Below, piece after piece: positions 54,798-62,144 of a DNA stretch of 64,000 nt. Under the pieces are notes generated by a model. That model saw only the letters and a program-made list of their open reading frames with translations, searched no databases and was not told the origin of the DNA. Within the stretch, counting starts at the first letter, position 1; each line of letters begins with the position of its first letter. The translations under genes were made by a program, and so were the position numbers. Source of the DNA: SAR116 cluster bacterium. Its GTDB lineage: Bacteria > Pseudomonadota > Alphaproteobacteria > Puniceispirillales > Puniceispirillaceae. Where the stretch lies: positions 92,323-156,322 of the forward strand of contig SHBD01000002.1 of NCBI GenBank assembly GCA_004212735.1, read 5' to 3'.

Positions 54798-55778
54798 TTA
54801 AGCAGTCTTTTGAATGGGCGGCAAAATGGCACGCGCGGCCTCAGCATCCTGCGCAATCTGTGTTGTCAATTCGTCAATGCCGCTGAACTTTCTTTCGGCG
54901 CGAAGAAATGATTTCAGCCGCACAGAGAGCCGACGCCCATAGAGGTCAATATCCTGATCAAACAGATGAGCCTCACACAGGACACCGCGATTTTTAACGG
55001 TTGGCCGAATACCAATATTTGCAACACCGTTGCCCAGCAGGGCGGGAGCCGCGTCATCATGCGTGAATATCTGGATCGCATAGACGCCAAATGCCGGATT
55101 GAGCAGATTGCCAAGTGGAATATTGGCTGTCGGGAAGCCAATGGTGCGGCCACGCTGATCGCCCTTGACCACCTCTCCAGTAATCGCCCAGTCATGTCCC
55201 AGCATCTCAGCAGCCTGCGCTGACTCACCCGCCTGAAGTGCAGCGCGAACACGGCTTGACGAAATCACCACACTGTTGGCATCCACCAGCAACGGCACCG
55301 CATGGGCGGTGATGCCGACGTTTCCGCCAAATTCATTGATGCTGTCAATATCGCCACCGCGTCCCTTGCCGAACGCAAAATCGGTCCCGGCATACAGCGA
55401 CTGAACACCAAGGTTAGGCAAAACAGAGCGAACAAATCCCTTCGCGTCCGTGCAGCGCAGATTGTCATCAAAGGTGACATGGATGATGCTATCCACACCC
55501 AAACCGCGCAGCAACCAGTCTTTTTCCACCCTGTCAACAAGGTGAAAGGGCGCGTCATCCTGCCGGAAAAATTCTCGCGGATGAGGATCAAAAGTGATTA
55601 CAGCAGATGCAAGGCCCCGTGCCTTTGCGGCTTCGACTGCGGCGCCAACCACCTGTTGATGGCCCTTGTGAACACCATCGAAATTGCCAATCGCAGCGCA
55701 CACCGGACCGTGGCCCAGCGGCGCATCGCCTACTGACCAATCAATGATTTTTACTGGGGTGTCTGTCTGTCGTACCAT
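54798..55778 (-). CDS. ribF: Bifunctional riboflavin kinase / FAD synthetase
   Basis: Makes FMN and FAD. The 326 residues have an N-terminal adenylyltransferase domain (AIGNFDGVHKGHQQVV, TFDPHPREFF) and a C-terminal kinase domain (VVKGDQRGRTIGFPTANI, GVANIGIRPT). There is no Shine-Dalgarno before the ATG at 55778, and the predicted transcription start falls almost on the ATG, so the message may be leaderless. It is the first gene of the run ending in mutL. Confidence 0.96.
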   Translation of the reverse strand: MVRQTDTPVKIIDWSVGDAPLGHGPVCAAIGNFDGVHKGHQQVVGAAVEAAKARGLASAVITFDPHPREFFRQDDAPFHLVDRVEKDWLLRGLGVDSIIHVTFDDNLRCTDAKGFVRSVLPNLGVQSLYAGTDFAFGKGRGGDIDSINEFGGNVGITAHAVPLLVDANSVVISSSRVRAALQAGESAQAAEMLGHDWAITGEVVKGDQRGRTIGFPTANIPLGNLLNPAFGVYAIQIFTHDDAAPALLGNGVANIGIRPTVKNRGVLCEAHLFDQDIDLYGRRLSVRLKSFLRAERKFSGIDELTTQIAQDAEAARAILPPIQKTA

Positions 55779-55786
55779 GGGGCGGC

Positions 55787-55816
55787 ACTATATCGCCTAA
55801 AGGACATCAATATCAA
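55787..55816 (-). promoter_or_regulatory. Candidate ribF promoter predicting a leaderless mRNA
   Basis: On the minus strand TTGATA (-35, 55811-55816) and TATAGT (-10, 55787-55792) are separated by 18 bp. The start of transcription would fall around 55779-55781, one to three nt before the ribF ATG. Confidence 0.55.
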
Positions 55817-56014
55817 CGCCTGACACCAGTTTTATTTCATCCGACAGGCAAGGATAAAAGCGAAGGCGCAGAACTCGGAACACACCCTTTTCCTGTAGCG
55901 TCAAGGTCGGTATGGTGGCACTGTAAACTCTGGTTTCGGAGCATTGATTCTTGAAATACCTGTCATGCTATTCTGCTCAAGAGACGCACTGGCCACGCGA
56001 TGAGGAGCCGCTAG

Positions 56015-56881
56015 ATGAATGAGTTGTCGATCGCCGAAATGGGCAACAAGCTGGGTATTGACGAGGTGTTGACGCAACAATCGATCAATTTGATCGTTGA
56101 TTACGGGCTTAATCTGATTGCTGGCATTGTGACTCTGGCGATTGGTATCTGGCTGTCCCGCAAAGCCGGATCGACAACCCGCAATTGGCTTAACAGAATT
56201 GACCGGTTGGACCCGACCTTGGTGCCAATGCTGGGTGCGTTGGTGCGCTATGCAGGCCTGACCCTGACGATTGTCATATCGCTCAGCACCTTTGGTGTGG
56301 AGACGACATCTGTCATTGCAGTGCTGGGTGCCGCCGGAATCGCGATTGGCCTTGCCCTGCAAGGCACGTTATCAAATGTGGCTGCTGGATTGATGCTGCT
56401 GTTCCTGCGGCCCTTCAGAATTGGCGATTGGGTCGAGGCAGCCGATGTTTCGGGAACAGTGCGCGAAATCGGTCTTTTCACGACGGTCATCGATACGTTC
56501 GACAATGTCTATATCAGCATCCCAAACTCCTCAATCTGGACATCGAAGATCACCAACCATGCCCGCTATGGCACACGGCGTCTCGATCTTGATATCGGCA
56601 TCGGCTATGATTCTTCGCTTGATGCAGCAGAGACGGCCCTGTTATCGCTGGCGAATGATGATCGTGTTCTGGCCGAACCCGCGCCACAGTTTCTTGTTGT
56701 GGGCTACGGCGACAGCGCAATCAATGTGCGGCTTCGTGCGTTTGCTAAATATGATGATTTTTTTGGCCTGTATTGGGATCTCAACCGCAAGCTCAAGGAC
56801 GTGCTTGATTCGCACAATATCGAGATCCCCTTCCCTCAGCGTGTTATTCACCACACCACAACCCCACCTGATGATGAGTGA
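56015..56881 (+). CDS. Small-conductance mechanosensitive channel, MscS family
   Basis: 288 residues: three N-terminal helices, the pore-lining TM3 VLGAAGIAIGLALQGTLSNVAAG (about 103-125; written here in part), then LFLRPFRIGDWVE and the beta domain SIPNSSIWTSKITNHAR. It releases solutes on hypo-osmotic shock. It lies 46 bp upstream of chaC. A T9 run follows the stop without a stem. Confidence 0.95.
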   Translation: MNELSIAEMGNKLGIDEVLTQQSINLIVDYGLNLIAGIVTLAIGIWLSRKAGSTTRNWLNRIDRLDPTLVPMLGALVRYAGLTLTIVISLSTFGVETTSVIAVLGAAGIAIGLALQGTLSNVAAGLMLLFLRPFRIGDWVEAADVSGTVREIGLFTTVIDTFDNVYISIPNSSIWTSKITNHARYGTRRLDLDIGIGYDSSLDAAETALLSLANDDRVLAEPAPQFLVVGYGDSAINVRLRAFAKYDDFFGLYWDLNRKLKDVLDSHNIEIPFPQRVIHHTTTPPDDE

Positions 56882-56927
56882 CCAATTTTTATAGAAACCG
56901 TTTTTTTTTGGCGAGCCGCATCCTGTT

Positions 56928-57608
56928 ATGAGCACAAATCCCATTTTGAAGATCACCCGCGAAAGTCTGAGCAGCGGCGCTGTCGCACAAATGGTTGCCG
57001 AACGAGATGACGAGACCAAAGTTGCCTCCGATCAAGAACTGCTAGCGTCACGGCGTAGAATTGTTCCTGATGATTTCGATTGCTCTAATGTCTGGGTGTT
57101 TGGCTATGGCAGCCTGATCTTCAATCCGGTTATTGAACACACAGAGCGGATGAACGCAAAAATTTACGGCAATCATCGCCGGTTTTGCCTTCGCACACGC
57201 ATCGGCCGTGGGTCACCAGATTTTCCGGGTCTAGTTCTGGCGCTGGATCGAGGGGGGTCCTGCGCCGGCGTGGCCTTTAAATTGAACCCACAGACAGCAA
57301 CCACAGAGCTGGATCTTTTGTGGCGACGCGAGATGATAACGCTGGCCTATGATGCGCGCTGGGTAAGGTTGCATACGGATCAGGGTGTGAAATCCGGGAT
57401 CGCCTTTGTTTCGATTCCTGAGCACCAAAATTATGCCCCGCCCATGTCCATGGATAGCGAGGCAGAGATCATTGCTGCCGCCACTGGCTTTATAGGACCC
57501 TGCCGCGATTATCTATTTGACACGGTCGCCGGCCTGCACGATCACGGCATTCGTGATCGGCATCTTGAAAATCTGGTTGCGGCTGTCAAGGCGAGGCTTG
57601 CTCTTTAG
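56928..57608 (+). CDS. ChaC-family glutathione-specific gamma-glutamylcyclotransferase
   Basis: Splits glutathione into 5-oxoproline and Cys-Gly in the cytosol. The 226 residues show the GGCT loop VWVFGYGSLIFNP (about 51-63), HRRFCLRTRIGRGSPDFPGL, CAGVAFKL and the catalytic-region LLWRREM. GFIGPCRDYLFDT is typical near the C-terminus. With gshA at 31 kb this gives both ends of glutathione turnover. Its last codons overlap the candidate tRNA-Leu promoter. Confidence 0.93.
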   Translation: MSTNPILKITRESLSSGAVAQMVAERDDETKVASDQELLASRRRIVPDDFDCSNVWVFGYGSLIFNPVIEHTERMNAKIYGNHRRFCLRTRIGRGSPDFPGLVLALDRGGSCAGVAFKLNPQTATTELDLLWRREMITLAYDARWVRLHTDQGVKSGIAFVSIPEHQNYAPPMSMDSEAEIIAAATGFIGPCRDYLFDTVAGLHDHGIRDRHLENLVAAVKARLAL

Positions 57609-57626
57609 GCGGTAGTTCGCTATCAC
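57598..57626 (+). promoter_or_regulatory. Candidate promoter for tRNA-Leu
   Basis: TTGCTC (57598-57603) and TATCAC (57621-57626) have a 17-bp spacer. The predicted start near 57633 is about 11 nt upstream of the mature tRNA 5' end. The -35 box overlaps the chaC stop region. Confidence 0.45.
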
Positions 57627-57643
57627 CGTGGCTATCGGGTGAC

Positions 57644-57729
57644 GCGGCTGTGGCGGAATGGTAGACGCGACGGATTCAAAATCCGTTTCTGGTGACAGAG
57701 TGGGGGTTCAAGTCCCTTCAGCCGTACCA
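57644..57729 (+). tRNA. tRNA-Leu (anticodon CAA)
   Basis: 86 nt including an encoded CCA. The acceptor stem GCGGCTG pairs with CAGCCGT, and the discriminator A is followed by CCA. The anticodon stem ACGGA/TCCGT encloses TTCAAAA with anticodon CAA at 57677-57679. A long variable arm (TTTCTGGTGACAGAG region) marks a class II tRNA, and the T loop GGTTCAAGTCC is regular. It reads UUG codons. Confidence 0.97.
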
Positions 57730-57757
57730 CCCAAAAAATACAATAACCTGTAGTGTG

Positions 57758-58339
57758 ATGACATCTCTCTGGCGGTTTAGCAAAACTCAATATAACCGCG
57801 TATTGCGTGCCGCCGAGACAGCTTTGGCAGTGCGCTTGATGATGGTATTCGCTGTTCTTGAATCGATCATTATTCCCATTCCTGTTGATCCATTGCTGAT
57901 CGCCACCGTTCTGGCCCGACCAAAGAACTGGGTTAAGCTGGTGACTGCCTGTACGCTGGCATCGGTCGTTGGTGGCGGCCTTGGCTGGGCTATCGGTGTC
58001 TGGCTTGGTGTAGGTGTTGAGCAATTCCTTGTCCATTTACCGCATGCAGTGGCAGCTCCTGACAAATTCGCAGCCGTCCAGAACGGGTTTCTGGAATGGG
58101 GCATATTACTGGTGTTCATCGGTGCCTTTTCCCCTCTGCCCTACAAGGTCATTGCGGTTAGTGCCGGTGTGGCTGGGTTTGGCCTTATACCATTTCTTTT
58201 TACCTCACTAATCGGGCGCGGACTCAGGTTTGCAATTGTTGCCGGAATTGCCCGTCACCACGGTGACTCTCGCGTCGTCATCGTCCTAATCTCAGCATTG
58301 GTAACGTTAATTGGAGGTGCATTATGGCTGGTTCAATGA
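57758..58339 (+). CDS. YqaA/DedA-like membrane protein (VTT/SNARE-associated domain)
   Basis: 193 residues from the ATG at 57758 (GTG at 57755 possible). The frame runs back into the tRNA, which excludes the longer reading. It is hydrophobic with several helices. LESIIIPIPVDPLLIATVLARP and GAFSPLPYKVIAVSAGVAGF match the YqaA group, whose helices hold Pro/Gly motifs. Related DedA proteins act in lipid scrambling. It overlaps dsbB by 16 bp, and yqaA-dsbB-coq7 is a common order. Confidence 0.88.
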   Translation: MTSLWRFSKTQYNRVLRAAETALAVRLMMVFAVLESIIIPIPVDPLLIATVLARPKNWVKLVTACTLASVVGGGLGWAIGVWLGVGVEQFLVHLPHAVAAPDKFAAVQNGFLEWGILLVFIGAFSPLPYKVIAVSAGVAGFGLIPFLFTSLIGRGLRFAIVAGIARHHGDSRVVIVLISALVTLIGGALWLVQ

Positions 58340-58842
58340 TGAACAAACTTGGGCATATCCTGCCCGTTAACCGCACCCTTCTCATCTGTGCCGCGATGTC
58401 AGGCGGCCTGCTCGTGGCGGCCTTTTTGTTTGAATATGTTGGCGGGCTGGCGCCATGCAAGATGTGTATCTGGCAACGCTGGGCGCATGTTGCACTTATT
58501 TTGACAGCCCTGTCCGGCCTTTTGATACCCACACAAATCAGGGCGAAACCAGCACTAATGTGCGTTGTTGTTGCCGCAATGATCAGTGCCGCAATCGCCG
58601 GCTTTCATGCCGGCGTTGAATGGCAGCTGTGGGATGGTCCCTCAGGATGCACAGCCTCGCTCAACAGTAGTGGTGACATGTCGCTTCTGGTCGATCAATT
58701 GCTGGCGACACCAGTTGTCCGCTGTGACGAGGTGCCATGGTCACTATTCGGCATTTCGATGGCAGGCTGGAATAGCATTCTCAGCCTTGATATTGCGGGT
58801 TTTGCCCTTATGTCTTGGGTAGCGAACAGACAAGCTGGATAA
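58324..58842 (+). CDS. dsbB: Disulfide bond formation protein B
   Basis: Inner-membrane protein that re-oxidises DsbA with quinone. The 172 residues have four helices. The first cysteine pair is in GLAPCKMCIWQRWAH (CxxC); the second pair is GPSGC and VVRCDEVPW in the second periplasmic loop. The start could be at 58324, 58336 or 58339. It overlaps yqaA. The Tat-type DsbA-like protein at 5 kb may be its partner. Confidence 0.93.
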   Translation: MAGSMMNKLGHILPVNRTLLICAAMSGGLLVAAFLFEYVGGLAPCKMCIWQRWAHVALILTALSGLLIPTQIRAKPALMCVVVAAMISAAIAGFHAGVEWQLWDGPSGCTASLNSSGDMSLLVDQLLATPVVRCDEVPWSLFGISMAGWNSILSLDIAGFALMSWVANRQAG

Positions 58843-58865
58843 ACTCTGGGGCTGGAGCAGACACG

Positions 58866-59381
58866 ATGACTAATCGCCGAGACATTGAGCGCTTTCTGCG
58901 CGTTGACCACGCGGGTGAACGTGCCGCTCAGCAAATCTACAAAGGCCAGCTGGTTGTTTTGCGCAATCACAGCTCTGGTGAAGAAATTCAGCATATGATG
59001 GAACAGGAAATCGAGCACCTGGAGACTTTTGAGGCGCTGTTGAATGAGCGACAGGTCCGCCCCTCTCTTCTCGATCCCATTTGGGGTGCCGCTGGCTTTG
59101 CGCTGGGGCTTGTCACCGCGAGCATGGGTCCAAAGGCTGCCATGGCTTGCACCATCGCAGTGGAAGAGGTCATTGGCGATCACTACGCCAAACAGGCCGA
59201 GCAACTCGGTGAGGATGAAGCCGATCTACACAAAACCATTTCGCGCTTCCGTGACGATGAACTGGAGCATCGCGACATCGCCGTTTCACATGATGGGCGC
59301 GAAGCCCGCCACTACCGGGTTTTGAAGAATGTGATCCAGACCGGATGCCGCACCGCAATCAAGGTCGCGGAGCGTCTTTAA
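58866..59381 (+). CDS. coq7: 3-demethoxyubiquinol 3-hydroxylase (Coq7)
   Basis: Di-iron monooxygenase of ubiquinone synthesis. From the ATG at 58866 it has 171 residues. The iron-binding carboxylate/His set is seen in DHAGERAAQQIY, EIEHLETFEALL, AVEEVIGDHYAKQ and DDELEHRDIA. The alphaproteobacterial short form lacks a transit sequence. It ends against the convergent HNH gene with a 4-bp overlap. With UbiA at 32 kb it confirms ubiquinone use. Confidence 0.95.
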   Translation: MTNRRDIERFLRVDHAGERAAQQIYKGQLVVLRNHSSGEEIQHMMEQEIEHLETFEALLNERQVRPSLLDPIWGAAGFALGLVTASMGPKAAMACTIAVEEVIGDHYAKQAEQLGEDEADLHKTISRFRDDELEHRDIAVSHDGREARHYRVLKNVIQTGCRTAIKVAERL

Positions 59382-59944
59382 CCTTCATCCTGCTGCAGCT
59401 CGGTATCCCAATAAAGATAGTCCCGCCAGGATTCATGCAGGTAATTCGGTGGAAAGCCACGGCCATTTTCTTGAAGTTGCCAGACGTTTGGTGCCATCGG
59501 GGTAGCCAACGGGTGCATACCACACTGATTGGGCAACTTGTTTGCCTTGCGCAGGTTACAGGGGCCACACGCCGCCACAACATTCATCCAGTTGGTGCGC
59601 CCACCCTTTGAGCGGGGCACCACATGATCAAATGTCAGATCTGATGCCGAATGGCCAGTGCCACAATATTGGCAACTGAACCTGTCCCGAAGAAACACAT
59701 TGAAACGTGTGAAGGCGGGGTTGCGTGTCTGCGGCACGTACTCCTTGAGGGCAATGACCGAAGGCAGACGTATTTCCATGCTTGGTGAACTGATCCTCTG
59801 CTCATATTCAGAAATGATCGTCACCCTATCGAGGCAGACCGCCTTTACCGCATCCTGCCAAGACCAGAGTGACAAAGGAAAGTAGTTCAATGGTCTGAAA
59901 TCCGCGTTTAACACAAGTGCCGGTGCGAAACTTCCTGCGTTCAT
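59378..59944 (-). CDS. HNH endonuclease domain protein
   Basis: 188 residues from the ATG at 59944 (GGGGAG upstream); 59956 is an alternative. The HNH core is FSCQYCGTGHSASDLTFDHV, then PRSKGGRTNWMNVVAACGPCNLRKANK, with two CxxC zinc knuckles and the catalytic His in FDHV. The N-terminal ALVLNADFRPLNYFPLSLWS is characteristic of a core alphaproteobacterial group of unknown biological role. There is no methylase or phage gene nearby, so it is not an obvious restriction enzyme. Confidence 0.9.
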   Translation of the reverse strand: MNAGSFAPALVLNADFRPLNYFPLSLWSWQDAVKAVCLDRVTIISEYEQRISSPSMEIRLPSVIALKEYVPQTRNPAFTRFNVFLRDRFSCQYCGTGHSASDLTFDHVVPRSKGGRTNWMNVVAACGPCNLRKANKLPNQCGMHPLATPMAPNVWQLQENGRGFPPNYLHESWRDYLYWDTELQQDEG

Positions 59945-60072
59945 TAGACTCCCCATCCCTTACCCCTGCTCTGTCCAAAGCAAAACATGAGCGGTTGCGA
60001 AACACAAGTACCTGACACCAGATATTGGGGCCATGGATAGCATTGCGTCAAAATGTTGCGGGGATATGACAG

Positions 60073-60765
60073 CTAAACCGGTAAATGCCGCGCCAGAAAG
60101 TCTATCGCCGCTGTCAGACCATCGGGATCAATGCCATGGGCAAGGCCGGGACGGGCAACTGTTTCAACCTCAATACCTTTTTCCTCCAGAATGGTTTGTG
60201 CCTCCTGCATCAGCACAAAGGGCACTACCGAATCCTCTGTGCCATGCACAAGCTGTACCGGAGGATAGGCAATATCCGAGGAATTTGATGGCGAGCCAGA
60301 AGTTGCCGACTCAGTCGATTTTGGCAAGGTCTTGTGCACAAGCAAAGCCCCGGAAAAGCTGACGATTACGCCGGGCTTGCCCTGCATGTGCAACCCGCAA
60401 TGAAGGCTCATCATTCCACCCTGGGAAAAACCGGTTAGCGCCATCGCATTCGGAGGTAGATTAAACTCGCTGGCAGCGTTGCCAAGCGCATTCTCGATAA
60501 TCGGTGCAGCCTTTGCAGGTCCATTTACCCGGTCCTCAATATCAAACCACTGACGTCCGGCAGGGTTCATGCTACAGGGTTCGGGCGCGTTCGGCACAAA
60601 AAAAGCTGCACCGGGAAAGCGAAGCGATATCGGGTAGGCCAAATCAGCAAGATCCGCGCCATCTGCTCCCCACCCATGAAGAATGAAAATCATGGCCGAT
60701 GGCTCACCGCCTCGTGCCGGTGGTGTGAAAAACCCGTTTAAATCCCCAAAACTTCGCATTACCAC
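60073..60765 (-). CDS. Carboxylesterase/phospholipase-type alpha/beta hydrolase
   Basis: Serine hydrolase of the carboxylesterase-2 family. The chosen GTG at 60765 has AGGAG 8 nt upstream and gives 230 residues; an ATG at 60759 also works, and the frame opens to 60873. It has FILHGWGADGADLADLA (oxyanion region), the nucleophile in TGFSQGGMMS, Asp in HGTEDSVVPF and His in GLAHGIDPDG. A probably cytosolic short-chain or thio-esterase. It is divergent from gluQ. Confidence 0.88.
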   Translation of the reverse strand: MVMRSFGDLNGFFTPPARGGEPSAMIFILHGWGADGADLADLAYPISLRFPGAAFFVPNAPEPCSMNPAGRQWFDIEDRVNGPAKAAPIIENALGNAASEFNLPPNAMALTGFSQGGMMSLHCGLHMQGKPGVIVSFSGALLVHKTLPKSTESATSGSPSNSSDIAYPPVQLVHGTEDSVVPFVLMQEAQTILEEKGIEVETVARPGLAHGIDPDGLTAAIDFLARHLPV

Positions 60766-60896
60766 TGAACATTCTCCTTGAACACCAACCCCCGTTGCTT
60801 TGGAGATGGGGAGAACGGTCCACAGACCCAAGACGTTTGACATTTTTTTTGTGCCGGTTACGACTGAAAGCAACCATCATTCTATGACAGATGATC

Positions 60897-61748
60897 ATGA
60901 CGCAGCCATCACCGGCACATACACGCTTTGCACCAAGCCCAACTGGTGAAATCCACTTGGGACACGCTTTTTCGGCCTGTTTCGCAGCACGGGCCGGGGG
61001 CGGTCAATTCACCCTGCGGATTGATGACATTGATCATACCCGATGCAAACCAGCCTTCACCGAACAGATATTTGACGATTTGGCATGGCTGGGCCTGCAA
61101 TGGCGGGAACCCGTGCGGTACCAATCAGATAGGTTCGATGTTTATCAGGAGGCGCTGGAAACGCTGACAAATATGGAGCTTGTATACCCCTGTTTCCTGA
61201 GCCGTGCAGAGGTCAACGCCCTGCTGTCAGCACCTCAGGACGCGGACACTGTCAAAGACAGCATGCGGGACGCACTTCCAAATGATGAGAGACGTCAGCG
61301 TGAGAATAGTGGCATGGTGCCAGCATGGCGGCTTCACACATCGGCAGCCCTTGAAAAAGTGGGCCAGCTGAGCTGGCATGACTTGGCAAGCGGCGAGGAT
61401 GTTCCCATTGACATGACGGACTTTGGAGATGTTGTGATCGCCCGCAAGGACATTGGTACATCCTATCACCTCTCAGTCGTCATTGATGACGCTATGGATG
61501 ACATCACACTCGTCACACGGGCAGAAGACCTAAAAGCCAGCACCAATCTGCATCGTCTGTTGCAGGAATTGCTGGGCCTCAGCACGCCAGATTATCTACA
61601 TCATCGATTATTGACTGATTCTAAGGGGCGGCGGCTCGCAAAACGCGACAAATCAACAAGCATTGCAACGCTGCGACGCGACGGCCACTCTGCCGATGCG
61701 ATTCTTCGCATGATGCCGAAAATCAACATTTCGCAACGCCCTTTTTAA
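60897..61748 (+). CDS. gluQ: Glutamyl-Q tRNA(Asp) synthetase
   Basis: GluRS-like enzyme that attaches glutamate to queuosine in tRNA-Asp. 283 residues from 60897 (two more from the ATG at 60891). It shows TRFAPSPTGEIHLGHAFSA with the HIGH-like motif and RLAKRDKSTS as the KMSKS-like site. It has no anticodon domain, as expected. The usual zinc cysteines are mostly missing: YPCFLSRAEV has one Cys where CxC is normal, and no Y-x3-C follows. dksA is not a neighbour here. Confidence 0.93.
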   Translation: MTQPSPAHTRFAPSPTGEIHLGHAFSACFAARAGGGQFTLRIDDIDHTRCKPAFTEQIFDDLAWLGLQWREPVRYQSDRFDVYQEALETLTNMELVYPCFLSRAEVNALLSAPQDADTVKDSMRDALPNDERRQRENSGMVPAWRLHTSAALEKVGQLSWHDLASGEDVPIDMTDFGDVVIARKDIGTSYHLSVVIDDAMDDITLVTRAEDLKASTNLHRLLQELLGLSTPDYLHHRLLTDSKGRRLAKRDKSTSIATLRRDGHSADAILRMMPKINISQRPF

Positions 61749-61865
61749 ATGATATAAAACATAGTGTTAACAGATACTTGCCTGCCATGGCAACACACTA
61801 TCCGAAGCTATCCGAAGCTCACGCAAATGTAACAAAATTTTCACACAAAAAATGGGTCAGTGGGG

Positions 61866-61896
61866 TTGACTAAAATGATGGCAGGGTTCATATACC
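61866..61896 (+). promoter_or_regulatory. Candidate promoter of a small RNA
   Basis: TTGACT (61866-61871) is followed by CATATACC at 61889-61896, giving a spacer of 18-19 bp. The predicted start lies near 61902, about 40 nt before a strong terminator. Confidence 0.5.
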
Positions 61897-61901
61897 TCGC
61901 A

Positions 61902-61970
61902 ACACACACATTTTTGGTGTGCGTTTCCTCCCTAAACTCGGCCGTGGGTTCGCCCACGGTCTTTTTTTTT
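61902..61970 (+). ncRNA. Candidate trans-acting small RNA of about 70 nt
   Basis: A short transcript is implied by the upstream promoter and the terminator. It contains a 5' stem-loop around CACAC...GTGTG (about 61904-61921), then an unpaired TTTCCTCCCTAAACTC that is complementary to Shine-Dalgarno sequences, then the terminator stem. This layout resembles alphaproteobacterial sRNAs with anti-SD CCUCC motifs. No named family is assigned. It could instead be an attenuated leader of moaA. Confidence 0.45.
61942..61970 (+). terminator. Strong Rho-independent terminator
   Basis: A perfect CCGTGGG-TTCG-CCCACGG stem-loop (61942-61959) with a stable UUCG tetraloop is followed by TCTTTTTTTTT. It is the clearest intrinsic terminator in the window. 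Confidence 0.93.
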
Positions 61971-62144
61971 CACCAAAATCAAAGATGCATGATCCGGCGC
62001 TTTCTCACAAGATGCGAGGGAAGTGCGCACGCATGTTCCCGGACAGATATTGCCTGCGACATTGGATAACTTGCCAGCCCCTTTTTTCCTCTCTAGAGTT
62101 TTGGCCTTGTCCTCTTAAACGCCGTAAAGTCAGGTTTGAATCCT

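Larger units (their letters stand above)
61749..62144. other. Long intergenic region between gluQ and moaA
   Basis: Nearly 400 bp. It holds a direct repeat TATCCGAAGC x2 (about 61800-61819), then a promoter, a small-RNA-like unit and a strong terminator (listed separately). A 170-nt moaA leader follows with possible stems: TCCGG/CCGGA (61993-61997 with 62039-62043), GGGAA/TTCCC (62018-62022 with 62036-62040) and ATGCG/CGCAT. No coding gene is seen. Confidence 0.5.

Noticed and set aside
55901..56362. Minus-strand 153-residue frame over mscS
   Set aside because: Antisense shadow of the mechanosensitive channel with no recognisable domain.
56903..56911. T9 run between mscS and chaC as a terminator
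   Set aside because: No stem precedes the T run.
57692..57757. Start of the yqaA frame inside tRNA-Leu
   Set aside because: The tRNA occupies this DNA and the helix-rich family similarity begins after 57758.
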